From NCBI GenBank assembly GCA_003008705.1, contig PDUO01000036.1, positions 319,968 to 383,967 of the forward strand: a stretch of DNA of 64,000 nt, read 5' to 3'. Position 1 is the first letter of the stretch, and each line of letters opens with the position of its first letter. Source of the stretch: Pezicula radicicola (lineage: Eukaryota > Ascomycota > Leotiomycetes > Helotiales > Dermateaceae). A program made the position numbers and the translations under genes. The notes below the pieces were generated by a model that did no database searches, was not told the origin of the DNA, and was given only the letters and a program-made list of their open reading frames with translations. Positions 24,545 to 35,787 of the stretch are shown here, piece after piece.

Positions 24545-25410
24545 CTATGCCGTCACTGCACCCATAGCAGCAAGTGTTTTCACAGCCTGAGCGTCCGAAG
24601 GAGTACAACCCGCAGTTGCCTGTGAAGCAATGCTTATTAGTTATCAAAGACGACTACGACGATCGAAGAGATGTATCTTACATTTGCTAGATTCTGTTGG
24701 TTCTGTTGGATTCCACCTGCGAAATCACTCAAGAGTTGAGTGACAACAGCGTTATCTTGAGCTGGATCGCCGACTAATTGTGAAGACAAGGCAAGTTCCT
24801 GTAGTTGAGCACCTGCGACCTGAAGGTTGGATATGTTAGTTGAAAGTTCTCTGGGTCGCAATCCGACCTAATCACAAGGGAGAATTATAGGAAGAAAAGT
24901 ACGTACGATGGCAAGTCCAGGGATGGCTGCGTTGTTCGCTGGGGCAATGGCTTGATTGTTTTGGCGGACAGCAATACCAGCATTAACGAAGGAGAGCAAC
25001 TGAGCCTTTGCGGTGAGAAATTGGGTTTGATCGACATTTCCAGCTTGTAGAAGATTGCCAATGGCTGTGACTGAGCCATTTTCGCCGAGCTGATCGTTAA
25101 TGTTTTGTTGGATTCCGGTCGCTAGTAGATCCACACCAGCGGCACAGTTGGTACCAGCTGCTGCAGCTGCCGCAGTACCATTGTTGGCATTGGCATTTCC
25201 ATTTTCATTACCGGCAGCGGCGGTGGCATTAGCATTGGCTGCTCCATTGGCATTTCCATTCGCGTTTCCATTCGCATTAGCATTCGCATTAGCATTGCCA
25301 TTTGCATTGCCGTTGCCTTTTTTGGCCGTGGGCATGCCACTGGTCATAGGCAGAGAGACACTGAGGAAAAGCAGGCCAAGGATGGCGCGAGTGATAGCTG
25401 AGGTATGCAT
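24545..25410 (-). CDS. Secreted Asn/Ala/Gly-repeat protein, unknown function (254 aa)
   Basis: Exons 24907-25410, 24682-24867 and 24545-24619 join in frame. The protein begins with a signal peptide (MHTSAITRAILGLLFLSVSL), followed at about residues 27-75 by a low-complexity tract of alternating Asn, Ala and Gly (units like NGNANAN). Beyond it is a globular part starting NCAAGVDLLATGIQQNINDQ, helical in character, with a C-terminal Cys in ATAGCTPSDAQAVKTL. Only two Cys lie in the mature part, which could pair. The first intron is only 39 bases (24868-24906), short but needed to keep the frame. The architecture is a secreted fungal protein with a flexible repeat spacer, possibly cell-wall associated or effector-like. 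I do not recognise a named family. Confidence 0.72.
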
Positions 25411-27161
25411 CTTCGCTGAAGGTGTGGGCGATAGGAGTTGGTGTTTTTGGTCTAAGAAATGGAAGGGTTCTAGCGCACAGCGCAATTAATTAATTAGACG
25501 TAAAGAATGAAAATGAACGAAGTAGCAGATGGTGGTGAAGATTTAGTACAGTGGTCTCTTGCTGTTGTTTTATAACTAGCAATTCCAATCTCTTGCTCTG
25601 ACTCAGGACAAGGTAACACTGCTCAAACATATGAGACCTCAACTATCAAAGTAACTTCGGTTGGAAAGCTTGACAGGAAATTCAAATCTTGACAAAAGGC
25701 TTAAACAGGGCCCGAAATTGAAGTAAAGTTTGCATGTTAACTGAAAATGAGCACCGAGTATCAGGTACTGGTCCTGGTAGTTCGTTGTTTGTGCATTATT
25801 GATCGGAGTGGCCTTTACGAAGACTTTCCTCAATGGGCTCACTTGAGCCCCATGAGAAACGCGCATATATCACACCTCTCAGACCACACATAAGAATCAT
25901 ACTTTTAAGACTAGGCCACGGGGTTGGTCGTGTTACTGTATTTTAAGAGCCAAGAGACAAGAGAGCGAACCATGGCCCATGCCGCTAAGTTCCTCGAAGC
26001 TTAATGATCCGTCTGAAACTGCGACTTACTCAAGCCATTCACGGCGTCCTTTCTTCAAGGCCGCCGGCATATTATTCAGACGAATAAAGTATTTAGCTAA
26101 GCCAGTAAGAAACACTGCTTCAACCAATTAGGTAGGCCAGAAATTTATGACATCCATGGTGCCTCACAAAGCTTAATTCCCCTGAAACTTCAACTAACTT
26201 TGTGTAGTGCTTGAGACGTTCTGTATTCAAAGCGTCAACAAGGCATCTACGGCAACGCTTCTCCTAGAAAGCTTAAAATTAAACCGTCTGAAACATCGGG
26301 TAGCCAAAAAGTCAATTTCAACGTATGGAGTACGAAGCAACAGAACTCTCAATAAATGGTCTGATAAAATATGTCTCTGCGCTCGTCATCTGAAGCCTTT
26401 CGCGACTCCCTCTGCACCAAGTCAAATTTGTGGTACGGAGTACCGTAGTACCTGTGTCTCGAAGAGGGGATGGCAGTAGAGTCTCCAGCTAGCAACCATG
26501 CCCATCACCCGACTGCCGTTTAATTTACTTCCACCGCAGTACCGAGAACATCGGTCTCGGTACTCTGGGGACCGCGATCGAAATACGTACAGGACTACAA
26601 TATGATGATATAATGTACAATAAGATATACACGATCTTCCTATGTCTAGAGCGTGCGAATATTCAAACCATTTTCATAGTCTCAGAAGGACTGGGAAAGC
26701 TTGAGCTCCTCACTAGACTTATTAATGGCTTCAAGATTGGGGTAGAAAAGCTTAGGGAATAGATGATTGACAGATTTACCAGGAATCCCTAACTGTCTAC
26801 CGGTATGTTGGATAAGTTTTAGGCGTGTTATTTCTCTTGCATTTCTGGGATCCTTGCTGTCGGGAAATCTGCAAGATAAACTTTTACTGTCAATGCAAAA
26901 AGCACAGGTTTTGTGACCGGATGGCATACTGTGACCTTTGCCCCTTAAGCACTGCCGCGGCTAATTATCACTCGGACGCATGACAGATAACGTAGTATGC
27001 CTTCGGTCTTCCATATTCGGCCTGGGTTATGAAGTCTACCTTCGCGATCTGTCCCAGCAAGTTAAAGCCAGGTGGGTTATTCAAGCCAAGTCAGTTGCTC
27101 AAATCAAGTGAAATTGGTCAGTGATTGGTGTTCCTTCTAAGCAATTGAATAATGCAACTAC
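25411..27161. other. Intergenic region
   Basis: Holds the promoter of the secreted repeat protein and the 3' flank of the MFS gene. A minus-strand 81-codon frame (26682-26927, starting MPSGHKTCAFC) has no recognisable family and is left as doubtful. A 10-bp perfect inverted repeat lies at 26538-26564. Confidence 0.45.
26538..26564. repeat. Perfect 10-bp inverted repeat (potential hairpin)
   Basis: AGTACCGAGA (26538-26547) and TCTCGGTACT (26555-26564) are exact reverse complements separated by seven bases. A nearby GTACGGAGTACCGTAGTACC at about 26,434-26,453 is also near-palindromic. Function unknown. Confidence 0.6.
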
Positions 27162-28834
27162 TTAACGGTCAACCGATTTCAACGTAGCAACCGGAACCAA
27201 TTTTGGATCCTTCGACCCTCCAGAGCCCGTCTCAGTATCCTGCATAGAAGACTCCTCAATCCCTAACGACTCCGGATGCTCCAAAGTATATTGTTTCCTA
27301 CCAGAAAAAAAAAACGTCAGTAAATCTCACAACCCAAAAAGACCAGAAGACAAACTTACTCTTGTCGTTTAGACATAGGTCTAATAACTCCCCACGTAAA
27401 AGCAACAAGTAAAACCGAACAAGTCGCCGCAAAGCTCCAACCCTTCAACCACCTTGGTCCCTCCACAGTCTTGAAAACCAACAAAGGAGTCCAAGCCGTT
27501 GTACTCTGCGCAACAAGATTAACAAAAGTAACAGTAATAGCTCTCTCTCTTCCATCATGCCTCAACATATCATTAGCCCACCCATACAAAACACTACTCA
27601 TCGCAACCTGAAAATAATAAATATTAAACGCAAACCATTTCGCCCCTTCGGGCACTTCCCAAATTGCTAAGATTACCATGGCTGTGAAGTTCCCGGCGTG
27701 TGCGAATGCTATGGCTCCTGTTCGTCCGAGGAAGAGATCGGATCCGAAGTTTATGAAGAGGACGTAGAAGATTCCGAGGGCTGGTGCTGTCGACCCTAGC
27801 TGGTTTACTTTGGCTGATGAGTATCGTTTTAGACTCTTGAGCCAGAGAAGATATCCTCCGTAACCTGTAGTTCCAGCATTCCAAAAGAGAATGGACCAGA
27901 AAGTCAAGATATAAACTTTCTTTTGAGAGAATACCGAGCGGAAGACTTCGAGTTTGGTTCGTTGGAGTCGTTCCTCTTCTTCTGGTGTTGGTGGTTTGGT
28001 GATGAGGCGTTTCTTTGCGAATTCTAACTCGCGGTCCGAGAGGAAGAGTTTGTTTGGCATTGCTGGTGTACCAGGCCAGATGAAGATTCCTGCGAAGCCG
28101 ACGGGAATTGTCATCAGTGAGACAATTATGAATTGCCATCTCCATCCTGCAAGGCCGCCAACACCAGCTAGGTTTGAAGTTGCGCCGCTTTGGATTAGAC
28201 CGGCCGTCAACGTTCCTAACATTTGTCCAACGTAGAAGACGCCGCCTCTTCTACCGAGCTCATCACCGCGGTACCATGCACCCAAGATATAATGAACACC
28301 CGGGAAGAAAGCTGCCTGAAGATAGGTGAGTTAGAACGTATGAAATACGGATATTTGTTGCATACCTCAAATAGACCAACCATAAAGCGGTATGCCATGA
28401 GTTCTGCATACCCTTGGACACGGTATTGAAGTAAGGTGAATATACCCCATCCAATCTCTAGTGCCGGAATAATCCAATTCATTGGGAACATTGGAAAAAG
28501 GAACATGAACGGTAACTGTCCAACGACTGCACCAACAGTGTACATGACTTGAAGATGTACAAGTTCATTGCCATGGAAATCCAAATCTTCTGCGAGGCCG
28601 GCGACATATGCATTGTCTGAATTGCTATTAACACCGTTCTCTTGTTTTCCGGTGTATGTTAGAGAATGAATATCACTTACTGATGTTGGATTGATCGATA
28701 TACTTAATCCAGTACGCAATAACAGCATAAGGAATAATCAAAAGATCAAGTTTCTGAATGAGCCTCCTTTCCTCTGGTCCATCGTCCACTGCGTACCAAT
28801 GATACCACGCTCGTCCCAGGCGCTTAGAATGCAT
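27162..28834 (-). CDS. MFS transporter, anion:cation symporter (allantoate/pantothenate permease-like) family
   Basis: Exons 28681-28834, 28366-28640, 27360-28315 and 27162-27297 join to 506 codons. The protein starts MHSKRLGRAWYHWY and carries the typical beginning of this subfamily, EERRLIQKLDLLIIPYAVIA, YWIKYIDQSN, then NAYVAGLAEDL. About twelve hydrophobic helices follow; the loop between helices 2 and 3 is less conserved, and MAYRFMVGLFEAAFFPGVHY matches the RFxxGxxEaxffPg region. The central cytosolic loop holds TPEEEERLQRTKLEVFRSVF. The tail is polar and acidic. Such permeases (Dal5, Liz1/Fen2 relatives) import allantoate, pantothenate, nicotinate or similar anions at the plasma membrane; substrate cannot be read from sequence. 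The first intron is 40 bases (28641-28680) with a CTAAC branch site and an AAG acceptor. Confidence 0.88.
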
Positions 28835-30668
28835 CTCTCAAGATACGAAAAAGACGTAGATCAGGTACAGTGCAAAGTACAAGTTGTACAACCTTCCCTT
28901 TGAGGACAACAAGTACCTTCAAATCAGCGACACAGCGCCATTTTGTAGATTAAAAAAAAACTCCTACGGAGGTAGATTACAAAAGTATGGATCCAAAAGA
29001 ATCATAATACAAGCCTGAAATGACGAATTGTACTGTTTACCGATGAGGTCCGAATTGAGGGGTGTGCCGATCACGTCAGTTAACCTAGCACTGACGATTT
29101 TGCTGCAAGAACACGAGTAAAGCGGGCTTCGACGGCGAAATTTATTGATGGCCAAGAGGAAAATATGGAAGGCCGAGATTTGGGAGATAACAGCTATGGA
29201 ACGGAAGGGCAAAAAGTATGTAGGTACTTCGTAATGCGCTTTCCGTTGAGAAATAATTGGAGAAAAAGAGGCGCACCAGCTCGGGTAATGTATGAGTACT
29301 CGTAACCAAATGGAAAAGTGATTATAAAAGCGACTGATTGTTTAATAGCTATGCTGCGCTGGAGGATATATCCTCTCAAAGCGCTTCAAATGCCTAAAAA
29401 AAATTGCAGAAGAAGGGGTGTCTAACTATGCTCTAGTGCTAAAATAGAGATTCGTCGCTTGCTGTTGTGTTCAAGCTGCGTGTTGTTGCACACCAAAGAC
29501 GCCAAGTCACATATCCACTAGAGATCTACTAGTAGCGCCACTCGATTCGAGTTCCAAGAGAACTTGTTGCTCCAAGGGAAAGAATTAAAGCCATCGCGGG
29601 AGATATCGTAGGTTTGTTTTCTTGATAAGTCATGTTCGGCCTTTAAAAATCAAGAGTTGAAGCCCCAATGTAGGGGAAGATACCTCAAAGGAATAGCTAT
29701 TTGGCTGTCGGGTTTGCCGATGAATATTAATGGGTTACCGTAGATGTGGTAAGTCAGTGGTAAACTGCACTTTAACGTTTAATCTCATAGCTTAGACCTT
29801 TTAATTATTTGAACATGGTTGTCTTTACCTCGATAAAAAGGCTCCTAGTAGGATCATTAACAAGAAGTCGCTAGAAGAACGAATTTCCTAACCCTCTCCA
29901 TTATCCACTTTTCTTTTCGTGTGTTTACACGAGGCAACTTTCAATTTGACAAATCTTGTTTCGATATCGATCAACATGTGCACTGCGAGGACAAACAATC
30001 CAGTAGTAGAGTTAAGGAACTCGAATAATACAATAGTACTATAATTGCTACTACTATCCTCAGATAGTCTATCTTATGGATTTATATATATCTATCTAAT
30101 GATATCTAGCAAGGAAGAATCAGATGTATCTAAGGATGACACAGATAAAGAAGCCAATGTGGGAGAAGCTAGCAACCGAGTCACCTAGCGTAAACTTAAC
30201 TATAGCTTATAGTTCTAATATTCTAAAGTAAGCACTTCTCACTTAAATCCTTTTCTTTTTAAAAAAAAATAAAAATAAAACAGATGTGTCATTTTGTTTG
30301 CCACTTCCTTACTTGCTGTTAGTTAGTGTCTAGGATTAAATCATCAATCTAAGACTTTTCTAAAGTCCCAAGACAAAGCCAGTAGGAGCTCAATGTCTCT
30401 AACCTCTTTGCAAGTATAAGCACTACATCAACTTTTTGATCCCTCTTCGATTGCCACAACATTGACAAGCAAAAGTGATCATCTTAAGGGATCCAAAAAC
30501 AATGGTTTGTTTCCACTCCAAGGGATTTGTTGTTGCGGTATTCGATTCCGTATATCGAGAAGAATACGGTAGTTACCCAGTGTAGTAGTGAATATTCAGA
30601 CCATCATAGACTTTATGTCTGTGCCAAAGTTCTTAACAACTTTCCTAAAAATCTACAATCAGCGAAGT
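28835..30668. other. Intergenic region with degenerate repeat copy (about 29,695-29,885)
   Basis: No supported gene. The segment 29,695-29,885 resembles 32,205-32,400 in the same orientation (shared TGTCGGGTTTGC and ACAAGAAGTCG blocks). AT content rises from about 29,990 to 30,290. Confidence 0.5.
29695..29885 (+). repeat. Diverged direct repeat, copy 1
   Basis: Shares TGTCGGGTTTGC, ATTAAT-GG-TAC, a GATAAAA/GATCAAAA-AGGCTC block and ACAAGAAGTCG in the same order with 32,205-32,400. Differences are mostly transitions, as with RIP. It lies left of the STAND-like ORF. Confidence 0.5.
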
Positions 30669-31352
30669 TCAATCATGGCTCTCGTCATCATACATTCCGT
30701 CCATGATACTTTTTAGAGTACTGTTTTGAGCCAAACCCTGCCCGGTGTTTACTACTATCTTGTTTCGGATATCGTTGAGTAGGTCATTATGTTCGCGCGA
30801 CGAATCCTCGCCATGTTGCTCTGCATCCATAAGTCGATCTTCGAGAACTTTCCCATTAATGAAAGTCATTTGGTTAATCACATCAGTGAGCGCTCTTGGA
30901 TTTACACCGTATACCCACATGATTATCGTTAGAAGGAGAATTTGGATACCAGAGCTATGCGTGGTGATCTCTGACCTGAAACTTGCCAATTCAGCCTTCT
31001 GCAAGACACCCCACTTGATCTTCCCCATAGTATCTCGAACCAAGTTGCCTGATCCATCCTTACTGAGTGTCCTATTATAACCTTTTATCTTCTTCAGAAA
31101 AGAAGATACGCACTGTTGACAGAGTATTACAGCTTTGCCAACACCTTGAGATAGCTTATTGTATTGAACGACATCGTTGATACTTCGAGAGAGCGGCGTA
31201 ACTCCCAACAAGGCACGATCAAGAGACCATAACTCTCTGCAGAGTTCTTGATATTCTGCTTTGGACCCACCGATTTCGTCTAGAGCCTTAATAACATCTT
31301 TGATCAAGATACAAGCGGCTATGCAATCGCTGGCTGGCCAGCCGAAGGACAT
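30669..31352 (-). CDS. Orphan fungal STAND-type (helo-like) N-terminal domain protein
   Basis: From ATG 31352 the minus frame gives 227 residues without a stop. It begins MSFGWPASDCIAACILIKDV, followed by ALDEIGGSKAEYQELCRELW, CQQCVSSFLKKIKGYNRTL and KIKWGVLQKAELASFRSEI. This pattern is typical of the helical N-terminal domain found on fungal NACHT, ankyrin and related STAND proteins. Those proteins are usually much longer and continue into a ubiquitin-like, NACHT or repeat region. Here the frame stops at 30669 after an acidic tail, with no continuation seen downstream, so the gene looks truncated or a stand-alone domain. The frame is open further upstream to 31520, but the MSFG methionine matches the family start. 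It sits between repeat copies in an AT-rich neighbourhood. Confidence 0.6.
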   Translation of the reverse strand: MSFGWPASDCIAACILIKDVIKALDEIGGSKAEYQELCRELWSLDRALLGVTPLSRSINDVVQYNKLSQGVGKAVILCQQCVSSFLKKIKGYNRTLSKDGSGNLVRDTMGKIKWGVLQKAELASFRSEITTHSSGIQILLLTIIMWVYGVNPRALTDVINQMTFINGKVLEDRLMDAEQHGEDSSREHNDLLNDIRNKIVVNTGQGLAQNSTLKSIMDGMYDDESHD

Positions 31353-31788
31353 CCTTGATGCAGACTTGAGGGTAGCAATGGAAATAGTATAACAGTTTAA
31401 TAATATACATACAATAACGACGATTTGGAAGGTGAACGATAGAGCTCGGGCATAGACTTGAGACGAAAGAATTTCAAATCTATCCTGCTGTATTGGCACT
31501 ATTCGACACAGCCTTAACAAAGTGGCTCTTTAGGCAGTTATGATGGCTTAGTAATACGAGTACCTCCGTAATGGCTGAGCTTCTTATTTATCTTGCCATA
31601 GGTGAGATGCCTAGGCAGCTTGCTGCACCACATATATCCAATAGAGCACGAAGTACTTAGTACTTCTCGGTTGCTTCTCAATTAGACATTACTAGTATCT
31701 TCACCTAATGAAGTACTTGATCCCATATTCACAAACAGTAGACTATCACCTCCAAAAAAAAATCATTGAAAGCTATCTAATCAAACAC

Positions 31789-31975
31789 TGCTAGGGGTTC
31801 ATCACATGATGACTATGTCACATGACAGCACTAGGACTAGCTTAGCACTAGGCCTGCTTCACTTGTAGTTTAGCCTTCCCTTTCCTTGCTTTCTTCTACA
31901 GAGACGATTTTAGCACACCTCGGGTAGTCAATTGATTCCAATTGCCTATCTTCGTGCTTATCGTAGACTATCACA
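31789..31975 (+). mobile_element. Decayed solo LTR (second copy of the family at 49328-49511)
   Basis: Reads TGCTAGGGGTTCATCACATG at its start and CTATCACA at its end. Its inner text (ATGATGACTATGTCACATGA, GGCCTGCTT, ACAGAGACGATTTTAGC, CAATTGCCTAT) follows the reverse complement of 49328-49511 along its whole length with mostly transition differences. The flanks AACAC and AATGC differ only by transitions from a shared 5-base duplication. Confidence 0.65.
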
Positions 31976-32204
31976 AATGCTAGAATAAGCATCCTATTCT
32001 AAAATATTTTTATTCCTCATGGATTACGCATATTAGGAGTAGTGATTATTAATCCAATTTACTAGTAACAAGATATAGTATAGCAACAGTAAATACATTA
32101 ATAAGAACAATTTGAAAATATAATAGACTACTCTCTACTGAAGCTAGAGAAAACTTCTAATACTACTATTTCATATTCTAGTGATACCTCGAGCGAATGG
32201 CTGC

Positions 32205-32400
32205 TAGGGTGTCGGGTTTGCAGACGAGTATTAATTGGCTACTATAGAATAGTGAATCTCAAAACAGACTTATTCAATCTCTCGACTTAGAACCTCCAAT
32301 TGTTAGAACTTAGTTATCCTTAGCTCGATCAAAAGACACTAAGGCTCTTAGCAAAATCACTCACAAGAAGTCGAAGGGCTCTAACAAAAAGGCTAGAATA
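32205..32400 (+). repeat. Diverged direct repeat, copy 2
   Basis: Same-orientation partner of 29,695-29,885, on the right side of the STAND-like ORF. Confidence 0.5.
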
Positions 32401-33182
32401 AAGCCAGGTAATATCTTATCCCTTTCGAATCTTTAAGTAACTAAAGTGAAAACCGCATACAGTTGATCTCCTACTCTCCAACCTGCCCAAGTCTGAATGT
32501 CAGAAAGAAAATCAAGTACTATGTCCCTAGACGGTGATTGACAACGAGATATCAACTAACAAATGAAATATAACACATTTAAAGACTAGTAGACTTGAAT
32601 TAGAGCTACCCAAGATGAGATGGTTAGGCTCTATCTGTATAGTCGAACTCGAGAATAACGTAGGTAATACTTCATATAAAAGTGTTATGCGTCTTCCATA
32701 TGTTTTATAGATCAATGGCTTCTGAAAAGGGGGTTGGTTGTCGCACCTGTTGCGATGATAATGTATAATCGATCCAATCAATACACAAATTATCCTTAGT
32801 ACTTTTATTTAATAATCGTAACATAGACAAGAACGGATTCTATTCAAATAAAAAAGCTGTCAAATCAAAACAAATAGAATCATAAGCGTAAGCACAAGTA
32901 AGAATACTTCCTAACTAACACTTCCCTAAGGAAGTAAACATTTTAAAAAATTTATACAAGTTATATAATAACGGCCATAGCTCTTGCAACGGTAAGTTTA
33001 CTAGTAGTGTCTTTTCCCGAGAATCTTCAGTACTGCACTTTTAGTGCTGTATATAATGATAATCATGAGGTTAAATTGAAACTAAGAGGCAAAAAAGAAG
33101 AAGAGCTTTTAGATCATATGTAGAGCTAGCTCTACGCGCTAAACGATACAGATGTACTTCGTGTACTGTACTAACTCCATTA

Positions 33183-33212
33183 CCAAAACCAAAACCAAAA
33201 CCAAAACCAAAA
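33183..33212. repeat. (CCAAAA)5 tandem repeat
   Basis: Five perfect hexamers just beyond the 3' end of the alpha/beta hydrolase gene, continuing into imperfect CCAAAT/CAAGAC copies. Confidence 0.9.
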
Positions 33213-33278
33213 TCAAGACCAAATCCAAGACCAAACGACCAATGCTCAATGCTCCATGCCCAATCCCCAACCTCCAAC

Positions 33279-34529
33279 CTAAACATAAACCTCCCTAAAC
33301 AACCACTCCCCAACCCTCTCCCTCAACAAGCCCGCCCTCCTCCTCGCAACAAACCTCTTCGCGCCCCAAGCAGGAAACTGATCAAAACCATGACCCAAAC
33401 CCAAAACCTTCTCCCACTTAACACCATTCCGTTCCCAAGCCACATCCAAATCCAAATGCAAATCCTCTCCCCTCCCCCCATATCTCCAAACACCATTCCT
33501 TTCCTCCCTCCAATCACCATTACAATCCCCATTCAAATCCTCACAATACCCATCCTCATCACCCCACCTCCTAACCATCTGTTCCGCATCCCAACACATC
33601 AAATCCAACTCACAACCAACCACAAAAACCCTAGCAGGTAAACTCCTCCTCTCAGCAAACCCCACACTAATCAACGGATTCCTCAAATCTTCACCTTGTG
33701 GTATATATCCCCATTGACAAAGTCCCATCATACCCGCTAAGCGATCAATTCCAGAGTCTGGTGGTCGGGTAGCTAGTTGTTCGGGGACCGTACGTGTATA
33801 ATCTACGACGGGATAGAAGGATATGACTCCTTTGATGAGGTTTGGTAGGATTTGTTGTAGGACTTGGGATACGGAGAGGACTAGATTTCCTCCGGTTGAG
33901 GAACCGCCTAGTGCTACTCTTGTGTGGTCGAGGGGTAGGGATTGGTCTTCGAGGACTTCTTGGATTATTGCTACTATGTCGTCTGATGTTGATCAATATA
34001 TTAGTAGTCTTTCTGGTTGGGCTTTTCTTTTTGGAGTGATTGCTTTTCTTTTTGGTTGGGGATAGATCATAGATAGTTATTACTTACGGATTTGAGTGGG
34101 GAATCTATGACCTGGTGAGAGATGATAATCTATGGATATGACAACAATATTATACTTGTTGCAGAACGGATAGCAGAATTCATCATCGAATTGAGGATCC
34201 GTAAATGCATATCCACCACCATGAACATCAAAGTAAACAGGTAGAGGCGGATCACCAGTTTTCCATGACTGCGGAATAAATATTCGATTTTTAAGAGTTG
34301 GTCGTATTGAGTATGTTTTTGTGAATGTAGGTGGTCCTGCAGAGCCGCTGAAGGGTTGAGCTGGGAGATAGTTCCTGATGTTAGGAACCCTGGTAAGAAA
34401 CACGAAAATTGATACAAAGGTTTTGAGGATGTAGAAGATTATGGTGTATTTTATTTGGGCGAGAAGGGAATTTGACTGTAGAAGCATACCACCCTGCTTT
34501 TTTGGTGGAGAGTTTGAGAGGACGGACAT
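33279..34529 (-). CDS. Membrane-anchored alpha/beta hydrolase (HSL/arylacetamide-deacetylase type esterase)
   Basis: Exons 34088-34529 and 33279-33982 (105-base intron) join to 381 codons. The N-terminal region has a hydrophobic anchor, IKYTIIFYILKTFVSIFVFL, starting near residue 26. The oxyanion-hole motif is VYFDVHGGGYAF, the nucleophile elbow is ALGGSSTGGN (GxSxG as GSSTG), the probable acid is in CELDLMCWDAEQM, and the catalytic His is in GLGHGFDQF. The order and spacing match the hormone-sensitive-lipase/alpha-beta hydrolase 3 group, which hydrolyses short-chain esters, often on the ER or another membrane. The usual GDSAG nucleophile motif is changed to GSSTG but keeps Ser. The frame stays open upstream to 34904, but the ATG at 34529 is the first sensible start. 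Substrate unknown. Confidence 0.85.
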
Positions 34530-35787
34530 TGCTCCGGAGTCTGAACACCTTGTGCAGACTCGAGATGTAGAATTGAGAGAACCCAGTGACAATAAGAGAT
34601 CGCAAAGAGACGTCAGATAGTGTCGACGATGGGAATCTGAAGGAATGAGGTGGATATATAGAAAGTTACTGACATTTGTGGCTGACCCCAACCCCTTCCC
34701 GCGGAGGGGTAATATAGCTGAACTTGTTGAACTTGTTGTGTTCTCAGACTCTCCAGCTTGTCTGTGCAATAAGAAGGTCCTAGTGGTGCTCTTACAGTAA
34801 GCCAGTATTATTTTAGGGTATTTTAGGGAATGATGGCGTGGCGGGGTAGGTGCTGGGCTTGAAGCATTGCGAATCTCAAATCTGCTTGATGTAAATGGCT
34901 TCATCTAATTGGAAGAAAAGTTACGGTTCACCAGATTCTACCAACGAGATCACATCAAGATCTTGCCAAGCGCTTACTTAAGATAAGCAAGCAACGCAAT
35001 CCTGGTTACATCACTGTATCGCCAACAACCACACAACAACCTAACTCACCACTTGCCAATCCAACTCACCGACGCGAACTCACATATAATCAATAAAAAG
35101 CCCCATTTCCTATTTTATCTACTAATACATAGTATCCTACCCACGACAACAGATACAGGCTCACTAATCGATTCCTCTATCTACTCGGTCAGCAAACACC
35201 GGTGCAGCCTCCCAATCCCACCGTCCCTCGAGTCTCGGCCCATCCATCTAGATTCGGGAAGACTAACCTTCGTACTCAGCATTCCTCTGCTAAGCCGACC
35301 GTGCTCCCGCAAACTCCCGTACTCTTGCAGACTTGAGAAGTTTATCATCATCCAAGAACCTTGAATTGATGGCCGAATCGTGGTTTACTGCGTACATTTG
35401 CCAACAGAGGAGAGAGGGGAAGTGCAGGACGGCAAGTAGCTTGGTCTCGTGTCTTGGCATATAGGAGATACCTTAAAGTACAGGGGACAGTAACTTTTGC
35501 CCGCACAAGGCTGTAGAGACATTGTTACGAATTAATATATTGCAAGCTGACAACTTAGCAATTTAAACTTCGTATCAGCCAAACCCGCGATTTGCTAACT
35601 AGGTTCAAGTATACTCTAATCATATTACAGTAATACTACGATGCAGATTATACAATACAAGTATTATCACCCTACTTACGAATCAATACACACTAACGCC
35701 ACATATCCATCCAACCGCTGGGGTATCGACCTATACTATCCTTCCTTGTTACTACCTCCCAAAAGTGATTTCCCTCTCTGAAGCAAA
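34530..35787. other. Intergenic region
   Basis: 5' flank of the alpha/beta hydrolase and 3' flank of the Pns1-like gene. Only short frames lacking features are present; a pyrimidine-rich, CA-rich stretch lies at about 35,040-35,250. Confidence 0.5.

Larger units (their letters stand above)
31353..33278. other. AT-rich intergenic region with LTR and repeat remnants
   Basis: Contains a decayed solo LTR (31789-31975), a diverged direct repeat copy (about 32,205-32,400) and AT-rich sequence to about 33,000. A (CCAAAA)5 tract lies at 33183-33212. No gene seen. Confidence 0.55.

Noticed and set aside
26682..26927. 81-codon minus-strand frame with CAFC motif
   Set aside because: Two close Cys are not enough for a zinc-finger call; no family recognised.
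33249..33641. 130-codon plus-strand Pro/Asn-rich frame
   Set aside because: Antisense of the alpha/beta hydrolase C-terminus and the CCAAAA repeat; no independent support.
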